64,000 bases of DNA, taken from NCBI RefSeq assembly GCF_030530945.1, contig NZ_JAUMTZ010000002.1, positions 209,944-273,943 on the forward strand. The letters are read 5' to 3'. Source of the stretch: Kocuria sp. (GTDB taxonomy: Bacteria > Actinomycetota > Actinomycetes > Actinomycetales > Micrococcaceae). Numbering within the stretch: the first letter of the stretch is position 1; every line of letters begins with the position of its first letter. Below are positions 30,452 to 39,841 of the stretch, piece after piece. The notes below the pieces were generated by a model that had not been told where the DNA came from, did not search any database, and worked only from the letters and a program-made list of their open reading frames with translations. The position numbers and the translations under genes were made by a program.

Positions 30452-32596
30452 CTAGTGGCCGGCCAGCGTGGTCTTCTGGACCTGCAGCAGGAACTCGGCG
30501 TTGGACTGGGTGTCCCGCAGCTTGCTGGTGAGCAGCTCCAGCGCCTGCTGCTGCTCCAGGCCCGAGAGCACGCGGCGCAGGCGCCACATGATCTTGATCT
30601 CCTCGGAGGACAGCAGGTTCTCCTCGCGGCGCGTGCCGGAGGAGTTGACGTCCACCGCCGGGAAGATCCGACGGTCCGCCAGCTGGCGGGACAGCCGCAG
30701 CTCCATGTTGCCGGTGCCCTTGAACTCCTCGAAGATGACCTCGTCCATCTTGGATCCGGTCTCCACCAGCGCGGTGGCCAGGATGGTGAGCGAGCCGCCG
30801 TTCTCGATGTTGCGTGCGGCGCCGAAGAACTTCTTGGGCGGGTACAGCGCCGCCGAGTCCACACCACCGGAGAGGATGCGGCCGGAGGCCGGGGCGGAGA
30901 GGTTGTAGGCGCGGCCCAGGCGGGTCATGGAGTCCAGGAGGACCACCACGTCCATGCCCATCTCCACGAGGCGCTTGGCGCGCTCGATCGCGAGCTCCGC
31001 CACGGTGGTGTGGTCGTCCGCGGGACGGTCGAAGGTCGAGGCGATGACCTCGCCCTTCACCGTGCGCTGCATGTCCGTGACCTCCTCGGGGCGCTCGTCC
31101 ACGAGCACCATCATGAGGTGGACCTCGGGGTTGTTGGTGGTGATCGCGTTCGCGATCGACTGCAGCATGAGCGTCTTGCCGGCCTTCGGCGGGGAGACGA
31201 TCAGGCCGCGCTGACCCTTGCCGATGGGCGCCACGAGATCCACCACGCGGGGGCCGATCTTCTTGGGATCGGTCTCCAGGCGCAGCCGTTCCTGCGGGTA
31301 CAGCGGCACGAGCTTGTTGAACTCCACCCGCTCCTTGTTCTCCTCGGGCTTGCGCCCGTTGACCGTGGTCAGCTGCACCAGGGCCGAGAACTTCTGGCGG
31401 GAGGCGTTGTTCTGCTCTCCCTCGCGCGGGGCGCGGATGGCGCCCACCACGGCGTCGCCCTTGCGCAGGTTGTTCTTCTTCACCTGCGACAGGCTCACGT
31501 ACACGTCCGAGGGGCCCGGGAGGTAGCCGGAGGTGCGCACGAAGGCGTAGTTGTCCAGCACGTCCAAAATGCCCGCCACGGGCAGCAGGACGTCGTCTTC
31601 GGTGATCTCGACGTCGTCCACGTCCGGGCCGTTGCTGCGGTTGCGGCGGTTGCGGCGCTCGTTGCGGTCCCCGCGCTCGTTCCGGTCGTTGCGGTCCCCG
31701 CGCTCGTTGCGGTTGCGGTTGCGGCGGTTGCGGCGCGAGCCGCCCTCGCCGTCGTTGCCGTTGTTCCCGCGGTTGCCGCGCTCGCGCCGGTCGTTGCGTC
31801 CGGAGCCGTCCTGGGTGCCGTCGCTGTCCTTGGAGTCGCGGGAGTCCTTGCCGTCGCGGGAGTCCTTGGACTCGCGCCGGCCGTCCTGGTCCTTGCCGTG
31901 CTGGTTGCGGCCCCGGCCGCCCTCGGACTTCTCCTGGCGCTTGTCCTCGCGGCCGGACTCGCCGGAACCGTCCTCGCGGGACTTCTCGCCCTGGCCGGAG
32001 TTCTCGCGCTCCTGCTGCCCGGACTTCCCGCCACGGTTGCCGCGGCCGCGGTTGCCACGACCACCGCCGTCCTTGGACTCGTCGGACTGCTCGGAGCCGC
32101 CCTGCTGGGCGTCCCCGTGGTCCTCTCCACCCTGCTGTGCGGAGTCGCTCTGGGCGCGGTCCTCGGAGGACTGGCCGCCGCGGCGCTCACCGCTGCCGGA
32201 GGCGGTGGCACGGCGGGAGCGGCGCGAGCCGCTCTGACGCCTGCCGCCCTGCTCACCCGACTCGCCCTCGGCGGAGTCCTCGCCCGAGCGCGGGGTGGAC
32301 TCCTTGTCACCCTGCGACGCGGCGTCGTCGTCGGAGGGCGAGGTGTGGCGCTGGGAGGCCTTGCGGGCGGTCTGCTCGATCTTCTCCTCCACGGCCTTGT
32401 CGCGCTCGGCGACGGCGCCACCGCGCTGGTGGGCCTGGATGGCCTCGACCAGCAGGGACTTGCGCATGCGGCGCGCGCCCGTGATGCCGAGCTGCGCGGC
32501 CAGGGCCTGCAGCTGCGCGAGCTTCAGCCCGGACAGCCCGGTGCTCTGGGCGGGGGAGGTTTCCGTTCCCTGTTCGGGGGCGGTGGATTCTGTCAC
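30452..32596 (-). CDS. rho: Transcription termination factor Rho with large N-terminal insertion
   Basis: A hexameric RNA helicase that terminates transcription, 714 aa versus ~420 in E. coli. Layout: Rho_N-type helical motif (~20-55, LKLAQLQALAAQLGITGARRMRKS), a highly charged disordered region (~55-324) dominated by Gly, Arg, Asn, Asp, Ser and Gln, then the canonical core from ~325: cold-shock-like RNA-binding domain (GYLPGPSDVYVS), P-loop PPKAGKT (469-475), Walker B VVVLLDSMTR, Q-loop and R-loop regions. The GTG at 32596 has AGAAGGA 6 nt upstream and is preferred over an ATG at 32632 that directly follows a stop. Such insertions occur in actinobacterial Rho (for example Micrococcus) and add RNA affinity. 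Confidence 0.95.
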   Translation of the reverse strand: MTESTAPEQGTETSPAQSTGLSGLKLAQLQALAAQLGITGARRMRKSLLVEAIQAHQRGGAVAERDKAVEEKIEQTARKASQRHTSPSDDDAASQGDKESTPRSGEDSAEGESGEQGGRRQSGSRRSRRATASGSGERRGGQSSEDRAQSDSAQQGGEDHGDAQQGGSEQSDESKDGGGRGNRGRGNRGGKSGQQERENSGQGEKSREDGSGESGREDKRQEKSEGGRGRNQHGKDQDGRRESKDSRDGKDSRDSKDSDGTQDGSGRNDRRERGNRGNNGNDGEGGSRRNRRNRNRNERGDRNDRNERGDRNERRNRRNRSNGPDVDDVEITEDDVLLPVAGILDVLDNYAFVRTSGYLPGPSDVYVSLSQVKKNNLRKGDAVVGAIRAPREGEQNNASRQKFSALVQLTTVNGRKPEENKERVEFNKLVPLYPQERLRLETDPKKIGPRVVDLVAPIGKGQRGLIVSPPKAGKTLMLQSIANAITTNNPEVHLMMVLVDERPEEVTDMQRTVKGEVIASTFDRPADDHTTVAELAIERAKRLVEMGMDVVVLLDSMTRLGRAYNLSAPASGRILSGGVDSAALYPPKKFFGAARNIENGGSLTILATALVETGSKMDEVIFEEFKGTGNMELRLSRQLADRRIFPAVDVNSSGTRREENLLSSEEIKIMWRLRRVLSGLEQQQALELLTSKLRDTQSNAEFLLQVQKTTLAGH
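31632..31745 (-). repeat. Low-complexity RN/RNER/GDRN repeat inside rho
   Basis: This stretch encodes short tandem units such as RNRRNRNRNERG and DRNDRNERGDRN, with near-identical DNA units of 9-18 bp (gttgcggtccccgcgctc repeated). It is a likely site of length variation between strains. Confidence 0.7.
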
Positions 32597-32890
32597 GAAG
32601 GTTCCTTCTGACTCGACTGGGGGCTGCGGCATTCAGATCGCCAGCAGCCCTACGACGTGGGTGTGGGCCGCCGCTGCGGGCCACGGGAAGACGCGCGAAG
32701 AGCACGCGCCATCGGCAATGAAGTCCCCCGACTCCCCCGCGGGCCCGGAACTGCCACGTCACAGAGGTGGCTGGGGTACACGGGAGAGGATCGCAGAGAG
32801 GCGACGCCTTCGAACACCTGCGGTGGGTAGCTGCGCACGGGGCTCAACTGCGGGGCTTCGCCGTCCGTCAGGCGGAGACGAGCCCGGGGC
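32597..32890 (-). other. Non-coding interval upstream of rho
   Basis: 294 bp between the rho start and the thrB stop. I see no conserved ORF here (an open frame at 32650-32943 looks like noise). The only element I can point to is the rho Shine-Dalgarno. It presumably contains the rho promoter and any autoregulatory leader, but no TANNNT box at leaderless distance is present. Confidence 0.4.
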
Positions 32891-33898
32891 CTATTGCGTG
32901 GATGCTTCCACCCTAGCACCCTCGGTGGGAACCCGCAGGACATGGACGCGCCACTGCACCGGTTCGCCGCGGTACGTTCCGGCGGGCGACGCCGCCTCCC
33001 CCAGGATCTCCTCGACCGCGGCCGCGGCGGCGCGGGCGCCGTCCTGGCCGCGCGCCAGAGTGAGGACCGTGGGTCCCGCCCCCGAGATGAGCGCGGCGTG
33101 CCCCCGCCCGCGCAGCCGGGTCACGAGCTCCCAGCTGGGCGCCATGGCCTGGGCCCGGTACGGCTGGTGGAGCAGGTCGAACGTGGCGTCGAGCAGCAGC
33201 TCCGGGTGCTCCCCCAGTGCCGCGACGAGCAGCGCGGCCCGCCCGGCGTTGACCGCCGCGGTGTGGTGGGCCACCGTGTCGGGGAGCAGGCCGCGGGCCA
33301 CCGAGGTGGCCACCTCGAAGTCCGGCACGGCCACCACGGGCACCACGTCCGGGTGCACGGCCACGGGCACGGTGCGGAAGCGCCCGCCGTCCTCCCAGCT
33401 CACGGTGAGCCCGCCCAGCAGCGTGGGCGCCACGTTGTCCGGGTGGCCCTCCAGCCGGGAGCAGACCTGCAGCACCTCGTCCGCGTCCAGCCGGGAGGCC
33501 TCCGGCAGCAGGGCGTTCGCCGCGAGCACCCCCGCCACCACGGCGGAGGCGGAGGATCCCATGCCCCGGCCGTGGGGGATCACGTTGTGAGCGGTGATCC
33601 GCAGCGGGGGCAGGGACCCGGCGCCGGCGGCGTCGAACGCGGCCTGCATGGCACGCACCACCAGGTGATCCGCGGTGCGGGGGACGTCCGCGGAGCCCTC
33701 CCCGGAGAGCTCGAACTCGAGGCCACGCTCGATGCGGGTGGCCTCCAGGGTGTCCCGGTGCTCCAGGGCGAGCCCCAGGGAGTCGAAGCCCGGGCCCACG
33801 TTGCCCGTGGAGGCCGGGACGCTCACGCGCACCGAGGCCCCCACGGGAATCGCCGGGGCCGGTGGCTCGGGTGAAGCTGCCACGGTGTCCCCGCTCAC
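32891..33898 (-). CDS. thrB: Homoserine kinase
   Basis: Phosphorylates homoserine, the penultimate step of threonine synthesis. The 335-aa GHMP kinase has SVPASTGNVGPGFDSLGLAL at the N-terminus, the ATP loop PHGRGMGSSAS (108-118) and the C-terminal motif ALISGAGPTVLTL. The GTG start overlaps the thrC stop (GTGA), so translation is coupled. It is the last gene of the hom-thrC-thrB run. Confidence 0.95.
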   Translation of the reverse strand: MSGDTVAASPEPPAPAIPVGASVRVSVPASTGNVGPGFDSLGLALEHRDTLEATRIERGLEFELSGEGSADVPRTADHLVVRAMQAAFDAAGAGSLPPLRITAHNVIPHGRGMGSSASAVVAGVLAANALLPEASRLDADEVLQVCSRLEGHPDNVAPTLLGGLTVSWEDGGRFRTVPVAVHPDVVPVVAVPDFEVATSVARGLLPDTVAHHTAAVNAGRAALLVAALGEHPELLLDATFDLLHQPYRAQAMAPSWELVTRLRGRGHAALISGAGPTVLTLARGQDGARAAAAAVEEILGEAASPAGTYRGEPVQWRVHVLRVPTEGARVEASTQ

Positions 33899-35004
33899 TC
33901 GAGTCCGAGCGCGGCGGCCACGGGGACCACGTCGAAGGGGACGCGGCGCGGCTCGGCGGCGTGCGGGTCCTCGGCCTCCGCGCCCTTGATGGCCCACTGG
34001 GGGTCCTTCAGACCGTGGCCGGTCACGGTTGCCACGATGGTCTTGCCCGAGGGGACCTCGCCCGCGCGGGCCTTCTTCAGCAGTCCCGCCACGCTGGCGG
34101 CAGAACCGGGCTCCACGAACACGCCCTCGCGGGAGGAGAGCCAGCGGTGGGCGGCCAGGATCTCGTCGTCCGAGACCGCGTCGATCAGCCCACCGGACTC
34201 GTCGCGGGCGGCCACGGCGGTGTCCCAGGACGCGGGGTTGCCGATCCGGATGGCCGTGGCGATGGTCTCGGGCTCCGTCACCGGGTGGCCGAGCACCAGC
34301 GGGGCCGCGCCCTCCGCCTGGAAGCCCCACATGGCGGGGGTGTGCGTGGCCACGGGGGCCAGGTCCTCTCCGGAGGTGGCGGTCATGGACTGCGAGTACT
34401 CGCGGTAGCCCTTCCAGTACGCGGTGATGTTCCCGGCGTTGCCCACGGGCAGCACGTGGATGTCCGGGGCGTCGCCCAGCGTGTCCACGACCTCGAAGGC
34501 CGCGGTCTTCTGCCCCTCGATGCGGTACGGGTTCACCGAGTTCACCAGGAACACCGGGTAGGACTCGGAGAGCTTGCGGGCCACCTCCAGGCAGTTGTCG
34601 AAGTTGCCGTCGATCTGGATGATGTCCGCGCCGTGCGCCACGGCCTGCGACATCTTGCCCACGGAGATCTTCCCCTCCGGCACGAGCACCGCGCAGCGCA
34701 TGCCCGCCTGCTTGGCGTACGCCGCGGCGGATGCGGAGGTGTTGCCCGTGGAGGCGCACACCACGGCCTGCGCCCCGGACTCCTTGGCCTTGGTGATGGC
34801 CATGGTCATCCCACGGTCCTTGAAGGATCCGGTGGGGTTCATGCCCTCGAACTTCAGCCACACGGTCGAGCCCGTGAGCTCGGACAGCGCCCGGGCGCGG
34901 ATCAGCGGCGTGCCGCCCTCGCCCATGGTGATGACCTCGGTCTGCTCGGTCACGGGTAGCCGGTCCCTGTACTCGTTGATGACGCCCTGCCAGACGTGTG
35001 CCAT
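33895..35004 (-). CDS. thrC: Threonine synthase
   Basis: Converts O-phosphohomoserine to threonine with PLP. The 369-aa protein (short bacterial type) carries the PLP lysine Lys62 in NPTGSFKDRG, the phosphate-binding ASTGNTSAS, and LPVGNAGNITAYWKG. ATG with GAGGAG Shine-Dalgarno. A 173-bp GC-rich gap separates it from hom; nothing else recognisable lies there. Confidence 0.96.
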   Translation of the reverse strand: MAHVWQGVINEYRDRLPVTEQTEVITMGEGGTPLIRARALSELTGSTVWLKFEGMNPTGSFKDRGMTMAITKAKESGAQAVVCASTGNTSASAAAYAKQAGMRCAVLVPEGKISVGKMSQAVAHGADIIQIDGNFDNCLEVARKLSESYPVFLVNSVNPYRIEGQKTAAFEVVDTLGDAPDIHVLPVGNAGNITAYWKGYREYSQSMTATSGEDLAPVATHTPAMWGFQAEGAAPLVLGHPVTEPETIATAIRIGNPASWDTAVAARDESGGLIDAVSDDEILAAHRWLSSREGVFVEPGSAASVAGLLKKARAGEVPSGKTIVATVTGHGLKDPQWAIKGAEAEDPHAAEPRRVPFDVVPVAAALGLE

Positions 35005-35177
35005 GCCGTGTGCTCCTCGGATCGGGTGCTTGCGTTCGGTTCTCGTGCCGTCCCGGGTGTCCGGGCGGCTGGTGCCGGCCTCCCCGGCGGCGGGTTCTTC
35101 CGCGGCGGTGGTGCGGCGGCGGACCCTCGTGGGCCGCCGGGACGACGACGCCGCCCGGCCTGCCGTGGGCCCCTGGC

Positions 35178-36494
35178 CTACTCCCCGGTCTCCACCGGGG
35201 TCACGGACACCACGTGCCGGACCACCTCCAGGTCCCGCAGCGCCTCCACCGTGGCCATGAGGTCCGCGTGGCGCCCCGCGTGGGTCACCAGGCGCAGCAT
35301 GGAGGTCTCGGTGGTTCGGGGGTCCTCGCTCTGCTGCATGGTGGAGATGGACACGCCGTGGTCCGCGAAGACCTGCGCGAGCCGCGCCAGCACGCCCAGA
35401 CGGTCCGTCACGGCCAGCGTGACCGCCAGCCGGGTGATGACGTCGTCCATGCTCACGGCCGGCAGCCCTGCATAGTCCGCCAGCGGGATTCCCTGTGCTC
35501 CCAGGGCGATGGCCCGTGCGGCGGAGACCAGGTCCCCCAGCACCGCCGACGCGGTGGGCTCACCCCCCGCGCCCTGGCCGTAGAACATGAGGGACCCGGC
35601 GGCGGCGGCCTCCACGAAGACCGCGTTGTACGCGCCCCGCACTCCGCCGAGCACGTGCTCGCGCGGGATCATCACCGGCTCCACCCGCAGGTTCACGCCC
35701 TCACCGCAGCGCTCCCCCACGGAGAGCAGCTTGATGACGTAGCCGGCCTCCCTCGCCGCTGCGACGTCCTCCGCGGACACGCCGGTGATCCCCCGGCAGT
35801 GGACGTCGTCGATCGTGTAGCTGGAGTGGAACGCCAGGGACGCGAGCACGGCGGTCTTCGCGGCGGCGTCGTAACCCTCCACGTCCGCGGTGGGGTCCGC
35901 CTCCGCGTAGCCCAGGCGCTGGGCCTCGGCCAGGGCGTCGTCGAACGCGGCGCCGGTGGAGTCCATCTGGTCCAGGACGAAGTTCGTGGTGCCGTTCATG
36001 ATGCCCAGGAAGCGCTCCACGCGGTCACCGGCGAGGGAGTCGCGCATGGGACGCACGATCGGGATCGCGCCCGCCACGGCCGCCTCGTAGGACAGCTGGG
36101 CCCCGGAGGCCGTCGCGGCGTCCTGCAGCTCCCGCCCGGACTGGGCGAGCAGCGCCTTGTTGCCCGTGATCACGGACTTCCCGGCGCGCAGCGCGCGCAG
36201 CACCCGCTCGCGGGTGGGATCGATGCCGCCCGTGAGCTCCACGACCACGTCCGCGCCGTCGATCACGGAGTCGGCGTCCGTGGTGAGCAGCTGTGCGGGC
36301 AGCTCCACGTCACGGCGCGCTGCGGTGTCCCGCACGGCGATCCCGGACAGCTCCAGGCGCACGCCGCTGCGCAGCGCGAGCTCGTCGGCGCGCGTGAGCA
36401 GCACGTGGGCCACCTGGGAGCCCACGGTCCCGGCGCCCAGCAGGCCCACCCTCAGGACCGGGGTCACTCGTTCGGCGGCAGGTGTGGTCGTCAT
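35178..36494 (-). CDS. hom: Homoserine dehydrogenase
   Basis: Reduces aspartate semialdehyde to homoserine, the branch point between lysine and threonine/methionine. The 438-aa protein has the NAD(P) motif GLLGAGTVGSQVA (17-29), the catalytic block TGGIDPTRERVLRALRAGKSVITGNK, and a C-terminal ACT domain (~345-425) that usually mediates threonine feedback inhibition. I chose the ATG at 36494 (MTTTPAAERVTP) with AAGGAA upstream; a frame open to 36563 is not conserved. Downstream of lysA on the same strand with a 120-bp gap. Confidence 0.95.
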   Translation of the reverse strand: MTTTPAAERVTPVLRVGLLGAGTVGSQVAHVLLTRADELALRSGVRLELSGIAVRDTAARRDVELPAQLLTTDADSVIDGADVVVELTGGIDPTRERVLRALRAGKSVITGNKALLAQSGRELQDAATASGAQLSYEAAVAGAIPIVRPMRDSLAGDRVERFLGIMNGTTNFVLDQMDSTGAAFDDALAEAQRLGYAEADPTADVEGYDAAAKTAVLASLAFHSSYTIDDVHCRGITGVSAEDVAAAREAGYVIKLLSVGERCGEGVNLRVEPVMIPREHVLGGVRGAYNAVFVEAAAAGSLMFYGQGAGGEPTASAVLGDLVSAARAIALGAQGIPLADYAGLPAVSMDDVITRLAVTLAVTDRLGVLARLAQVFADHGVSISTMQQSEDPRTTETSMLRLVTHAGRHADLMATVEALRDLEVVRHVVSVTPVETGE

Positions 36495-36614
36495 GGTGCG
36501 CGGTGTTCCTTCGCAGGTCGAGGTGTTGGGTGTCGGGGTGTGGAGGTGACGAGGTGGCCCCACCAGGTGTCGGGCCGCGGGGCCGGGATGCGCCCCCGGG
36601 CCCGGGGAAGCGGG

Positions 36615-38045
36615 TCAGACCCCGGTGTCTCGGGCCAGCAGGTCCTGCACGGTCTCCCGGCGGACGATCTCCCAGGGCGTCCCGTCGGGTCCGAGCGCCA
36701 CGATCCCGGGGCGCGGCAGCCAGTTGTAGTTGCTGGACAGGGACCAGCAGTAGGCGCCGGTCACGGGCACCACCAGCAGGTCCCCGGCGCGGACGTCACC
36801 CGGCAGGTAGACGTCCCTGACCACCACGTCCCCGGACTCGCAGTGCTTGCCCACCACCCGGGAGAGGACGGGGCTCTGCCCGGAGACGCGGTTGGCCAGC
36901 ACCGCGGTGTAGTCGGCCTCGTAGAGCACGGGGCGGGCGTTGTCGCTCATGCCGCCGTCCACGGAGACGTAGCGCCGCTCCACCCCCGGGGCCACGGCCA
37001 CGGTCTTCACCGTGCCCACCGTGTACACGGTGCACCCGGCGGGGCCGGCGATGAAGCGCCCGGGCTCGAAGGACACGTGGGGCACGGGCAGCTCCGACGC
37101 CGTGAATGCGGCATCCAGCTGACCAGCCAGGTCCGCGGCGATGGCGCCCACCTCACGGGGGCTGTCCGCCGCGGTGTAGGCCACTCCGTGACCCCCGCCC
37201 AGATCCACCTCCGGGAGCACGAGGTCCCAGCGCCGCGCCACGGCGTCGCGCAGCGCGAGCACGCGTTCGGCGGCCTGCGCGAAGCCCTCCGCCGCGAAGA
37301 TCTGGGAGCCGATGTGGCAGTGCAGCCCGCGCAGGTCCAGGGCGTCGGAGGCCGCCACGCACGCCGCCACGGCCTGCAGCGCGGGAGAGTCCTCACCGTC
37401 CGCGGCGGGGTTGAGCGAGAGCCCGAACTTCTGGTCCTCGTGGGCCGTGGCGATGAACTCGTGGGTGGAGGCGTGGACGCCGGGAGTCACCCGGATCATC
37501 ACGGGCGCACGCGTGCCGAGCTCCCGGGCCAGTGCCGCCACGAGCTCGATCTCCGCGAGCGAGTCCACCACGATCCGCCCCACCCCGCTGCGCAGGGCCA
37601 GGGAGATCTCCTCGGCGGACTTGTTGTTGCCGTGCAGGGCGATCCGTTCACCGGGCACCCCCGCGGCCAGCGCCACGGCGAGTTCTCCCCCGGAGGCGGT
37701 GTCCACGTTCAGCCCCTCCTCCACCGCCCACCGGGCCACAGCGGTGTTCAGCAGGGCCTTTGAGGCGTAGTAGACGGCCACCTCCGCACCCACCGGACGC
37801 AGCGCGGACTCGAACGCCTCGCGGAACCCGCGGGCGCGCTCCCGGAACGTGCGCTCCGAGACCACGTAGCTCGGGGAGCCGAAGCGCGCCACGAGCTCGG
37901 TGACGGGCACGGAGTCCACGGTCACGCACCCGGACTCGTCCCGGGCGTACTGGGACGTGAAGACCAGGGGGTCCAGCGCCGCGGGGTCCCGCGGGGGACG
38001 CAGCCAGGATGGAGCGAGCGGGTGCTCGGGGATCATCTCGTTCAC
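36615..38045 (-). CDS. lysA: Diaminopimelate decarboxylase
   Basis: Last step of lysine synthesis, PLP-dependent decarboxylation of meso-DAP. The 476-aa fold-type III enzyme has the PLP lysine Lys96 in VYYASKALLN, HIGSQ, the glycine loop EPGRFIAGPAG, and the CESGDVV and GAYCWSLSSNYN motifs of the active site made across the dimer. The GTG start lies 4 bp after the argS stop, so it is coupled to argS. The same argS-lysA arrangement occurs in Corynebacterium and Mycobacterium. Confidence 0.96.
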   Translation of the reverse strand: MNEMIPEHPLAPSWLRPPRDPAALDPLVFTSQYARDESGCVTVDSVPVTELVARFGSPSYVVSERTFRERARGFREAFESALRPVGAEVAVYYASKALLNTAVARWAVEEGLNVDTASGGELAVALAAGVPGERIALHGNNKSAEEISLALRSGVGRIVVDSLAEIELVAALARELGTRAPVMIRVTPGVHASTHEFIATAHEDQKFGLSLNPAADGEDSPALQAVAACVAASDALDLRGLHCHIGSQIFAAEGFAQAAERVLALRDAVARRWDLVLPEVDLGGGHGVAYTAADSPREVGAIAADLAGQLDAAFTASELPVPHVSFEPGRFIAGPAGCTVYTVGTVKTVAVAPGVERRYVSVDGGMSDNARPVLYEADYTAVLANRVSGQSPVLSRVVGKHCESGDVVVRDVYLPGDVRAGDLLVVPVTGAYCWSLSSNYNWLPRPGIVALGPDGTPWEIVRRETVQDLLARDTGV

Positions 38046-38049
38046 CGCG

Positions 38050-39720
38050 TCACATCCTCTCCGGGGCCGAGACCCCCAGCAGGTCCAGGCCGTTGGAGAG
38101 GACCTGGCGCACGGCGTCGTTGAGCCACAGGCGGGTGTGGTGGAGGGGCTCCACCTCGCCCTCGCCCTGGGGAGTGACCCGGCACGCGTCGTACCAGCGG
38201 TGGTAGGCGCCGGCCAGGGCCTCGAGGTGGCGGGCCACACGGTGCGGCTCGCGGAAGACCGCGGCCTGGGCGAGCACGGACGGGTACTGCCCGAGGGCGG
38301 CCAGCAGGTCCGCCTCGCGCGGGTGGATGAGCAGGGCGGCGTCGAACTGCGGGGTGCCGTCCTCGGCCGTGCGGCGCACCCCGGCGGCCTCGGCGTTGCG
38401 GGCGACGGCGCACGTGCGGGCGTGCGCGTACTGGACGTAGAACACGGGGTTCTCGTTGGAGCGCCGGGTGAGGACGTCCAGGTCGATGTCGATGTTGGAG
38501 TCCACCGAGTAGCGGGTCAGCGAGTAGCGGGCGGCGTCCACGCCCACGGCCTCCACGAGGTCCTCCATGGTGACCACGGTGCCCGCGCGCTTGGACATCC
38601 GCACGGCGGTGCCGTCCTTGACGAGGTTCACCATCTGCCCGATCAGCACCTCCACGGCGTCCGGGGAGTCCCCCAGAGCCGCGGCGGCGGCCTTGAGCCG
38701 TGCCACGTAGCCGTGGTGGTCCGCGCCCAGCATGTAGATGCACAGGTCCGCGCCGCGGTCCCGCTTGTTCTTGAAGTAGGCGATGTCGCCGGCGATGTAC
38801 GCGGCGTTGCCGTCCGACTTGATGACCACACGGTCCTTGTCGTCCCCGTGGTCGGTGGAGCGCAGCCACCAGGCGCCGTCCGCGAAGTACAGGGAGTCGG
38901 AGGAGCGCAGCTGCTCCAGCAGGGTCTCCACCTGCCCGCCCTCGAACAGCGAGTTCTCGTGGAAGTAGACGTCGAAGTCCACCCCGAACTCGTGCAGGGA
39001 AGACTTGATCTGCTCGAACATGAGCTCCACACCCACCGCGCGGAAGACCTCCTGGGGGTCCTCGGACTCCAGGGCGTCGGGGCGCTGCGCGAGGACCTGA
39101 TCCGCGATCTCCGCGATGTACTGCCCGCCGTAGCCGTCCTCGGGCGCGGCCTCGTTGCGGGCGCGGGCCAGCAGCGAGCGCGCGAAGCGGTCGATCTGGG
39201 TGCCGTGGTCGTTGAAGTAGTACTCGCGCACCACGTCCGCGCCCTGGGAGTCCAGCACGCGCGCCAGGGAGTCCCCCACCGCGGCCCAGCGGGTGCCGCC
39301 CAGGTGGATGGGCCCCGTGGGGTTGGCGGAGACGAACTCCAGGTTGATGGTGGTCCCGGCCAGGGTGTCCGCGGTGCCGAACGCGCGGCCCTGCGTGACG
39401 ATGCTCTGCGCGAGCTCACCGGCGGCGGCGGCGTCCAGGGTGATGTTCAGGAACCCGGGACCGGCGATCTCCACGGAGCGGATGCCAGCCACCTCGGCCA
39501 GACGCCGGGACAGGACCTGGGCGACCTCCCGGGGTGGCCTGCCCACCAGCTTGGTCACCTGCATGGCCACCGTGGTGGCCCAGTCCCCGTGCTCGCGGTT
39601 CTTGGGCCGCTCCACCCGGGCCTGCGGCAGCTCGACGCCGTCCGCCGGGGTCAGTTCACCGGCGGCCACGGCGTCCTGCAGGCATGCGGACACGGCTGTG
39701 GAGAGTTCTTCAGGAGTCAC
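38050..39720 (-). CDS. argS: Arginyl-tRNA synthetase
   Basis: Charges tRNA-Arg. The 556-aa class I synthetase has the N-terminal Add-1 domain, the HIGH-equivalent HLGG (139-142, NPTGPIHLGGTRW), MSKRAG in place of KMSKS, and the C-terminal anticodon-binding helices ending in the conserved ...RM. The GTG start at 39720 is fixed by a TACACT -10 hexamer 6 nt upstream, indicating a leaderless mRNA. It heads the lysA-hom-thrC-thrB run and is divergent from a tRNA-Arg gene. Confidence 0.97.
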   Translation of the reverse strand: MTPEELSTAVSACLQDAVAAGELTPADGVELPQARVERPKNREHGDWATTVAMQVTKLVGRPPREVAQVLSRRLAEVAGIRSVEIAGPGFLNITLDAAAAGELAQSIVTQGRAFGTADTLAGTTINLEFVSANPTGPIHLGGTRWAAVGDSLARVLDSQGADVVREYYFNDHGTQIDRFARSLLARARNEAAPEDGYGGQYIAEIADQVLAQRPDALESEDPQEVFRAVGVELMFEQIKSSLHEFGVDFDVYFHENSLFEGGQVETLLEQLRSSDSLYFADGAWWLRSTDHGDDKDRVVIKSDGNAAYIAGDIAYFKNKRDRGADLCIYMLGADHHGYVARLKAAAAALGDSPDAVEVLIGQMVNLVKDGTAVRMSKRAGTVVTMEDLVEAVGVDAARYSLTRYSVDSNIDIDLDVLTRRSNENPVFYVQYAHARTCAVARNAEAAGVRRTAEDGTPQFDAALLIHPREADLLAALGQYPSVLAQAAVFREPHRVARHLEALAGAYHRWYDACRVTPQGEGEVEPLHHTRLWLNDAVRQVLSNGLDLLGVSAPERM

Positions 39721-39726
39721 CGTGCC

Positions 39727-39732
39727 AGTGTA
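39727..39732 (-). promoter_or_regulatory. Candidate leaderless -10 box of argS
   Basis: TACACT on the minus strand, followed by 6 nt (GGCACG) and the argS GTG. Confidence 0.6.
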
Positions 39733-39766
39733 GCGGGGCGGGTTCCCGCGGGCCGACTCGCGGGGA

Positions 39767-39794
39767 TTGGTCCGCGCCGCTCACCTGGTAGTAT
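39767..39794 (+). promoter_or_regulatory. Promoter of tRNA-Arg
   Basis: -35 TTGGTC (39767-39772), 16-nt spacer, -10 TAGTAT (39789-39794). Transcription would start near 39801, giving a ~41-nt 5' leader to the tRNA. Confidence 0.6.
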
Positions 39795-39841
39795 CGTCGA
39801 GTCGTCGCCCACCGGCCACCGCCGGGACAGCGGCAGGACAG

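Noticed and set aside
32650..32943. Possible 97-aa leader ORF upstream of rho
   Set aside because: Overlaps the 3' end of thrB, has no Shine-Dalgarno or -10 at proper distance, and no recognisable similarity.
36495..36563. Thr-rich in-frame stretch before hom, considered as an attenuation leader peptide
   Set aside because: It has no stop codon before hom, no terminator/antiterminator pair is visible, and its Thr content is modest.
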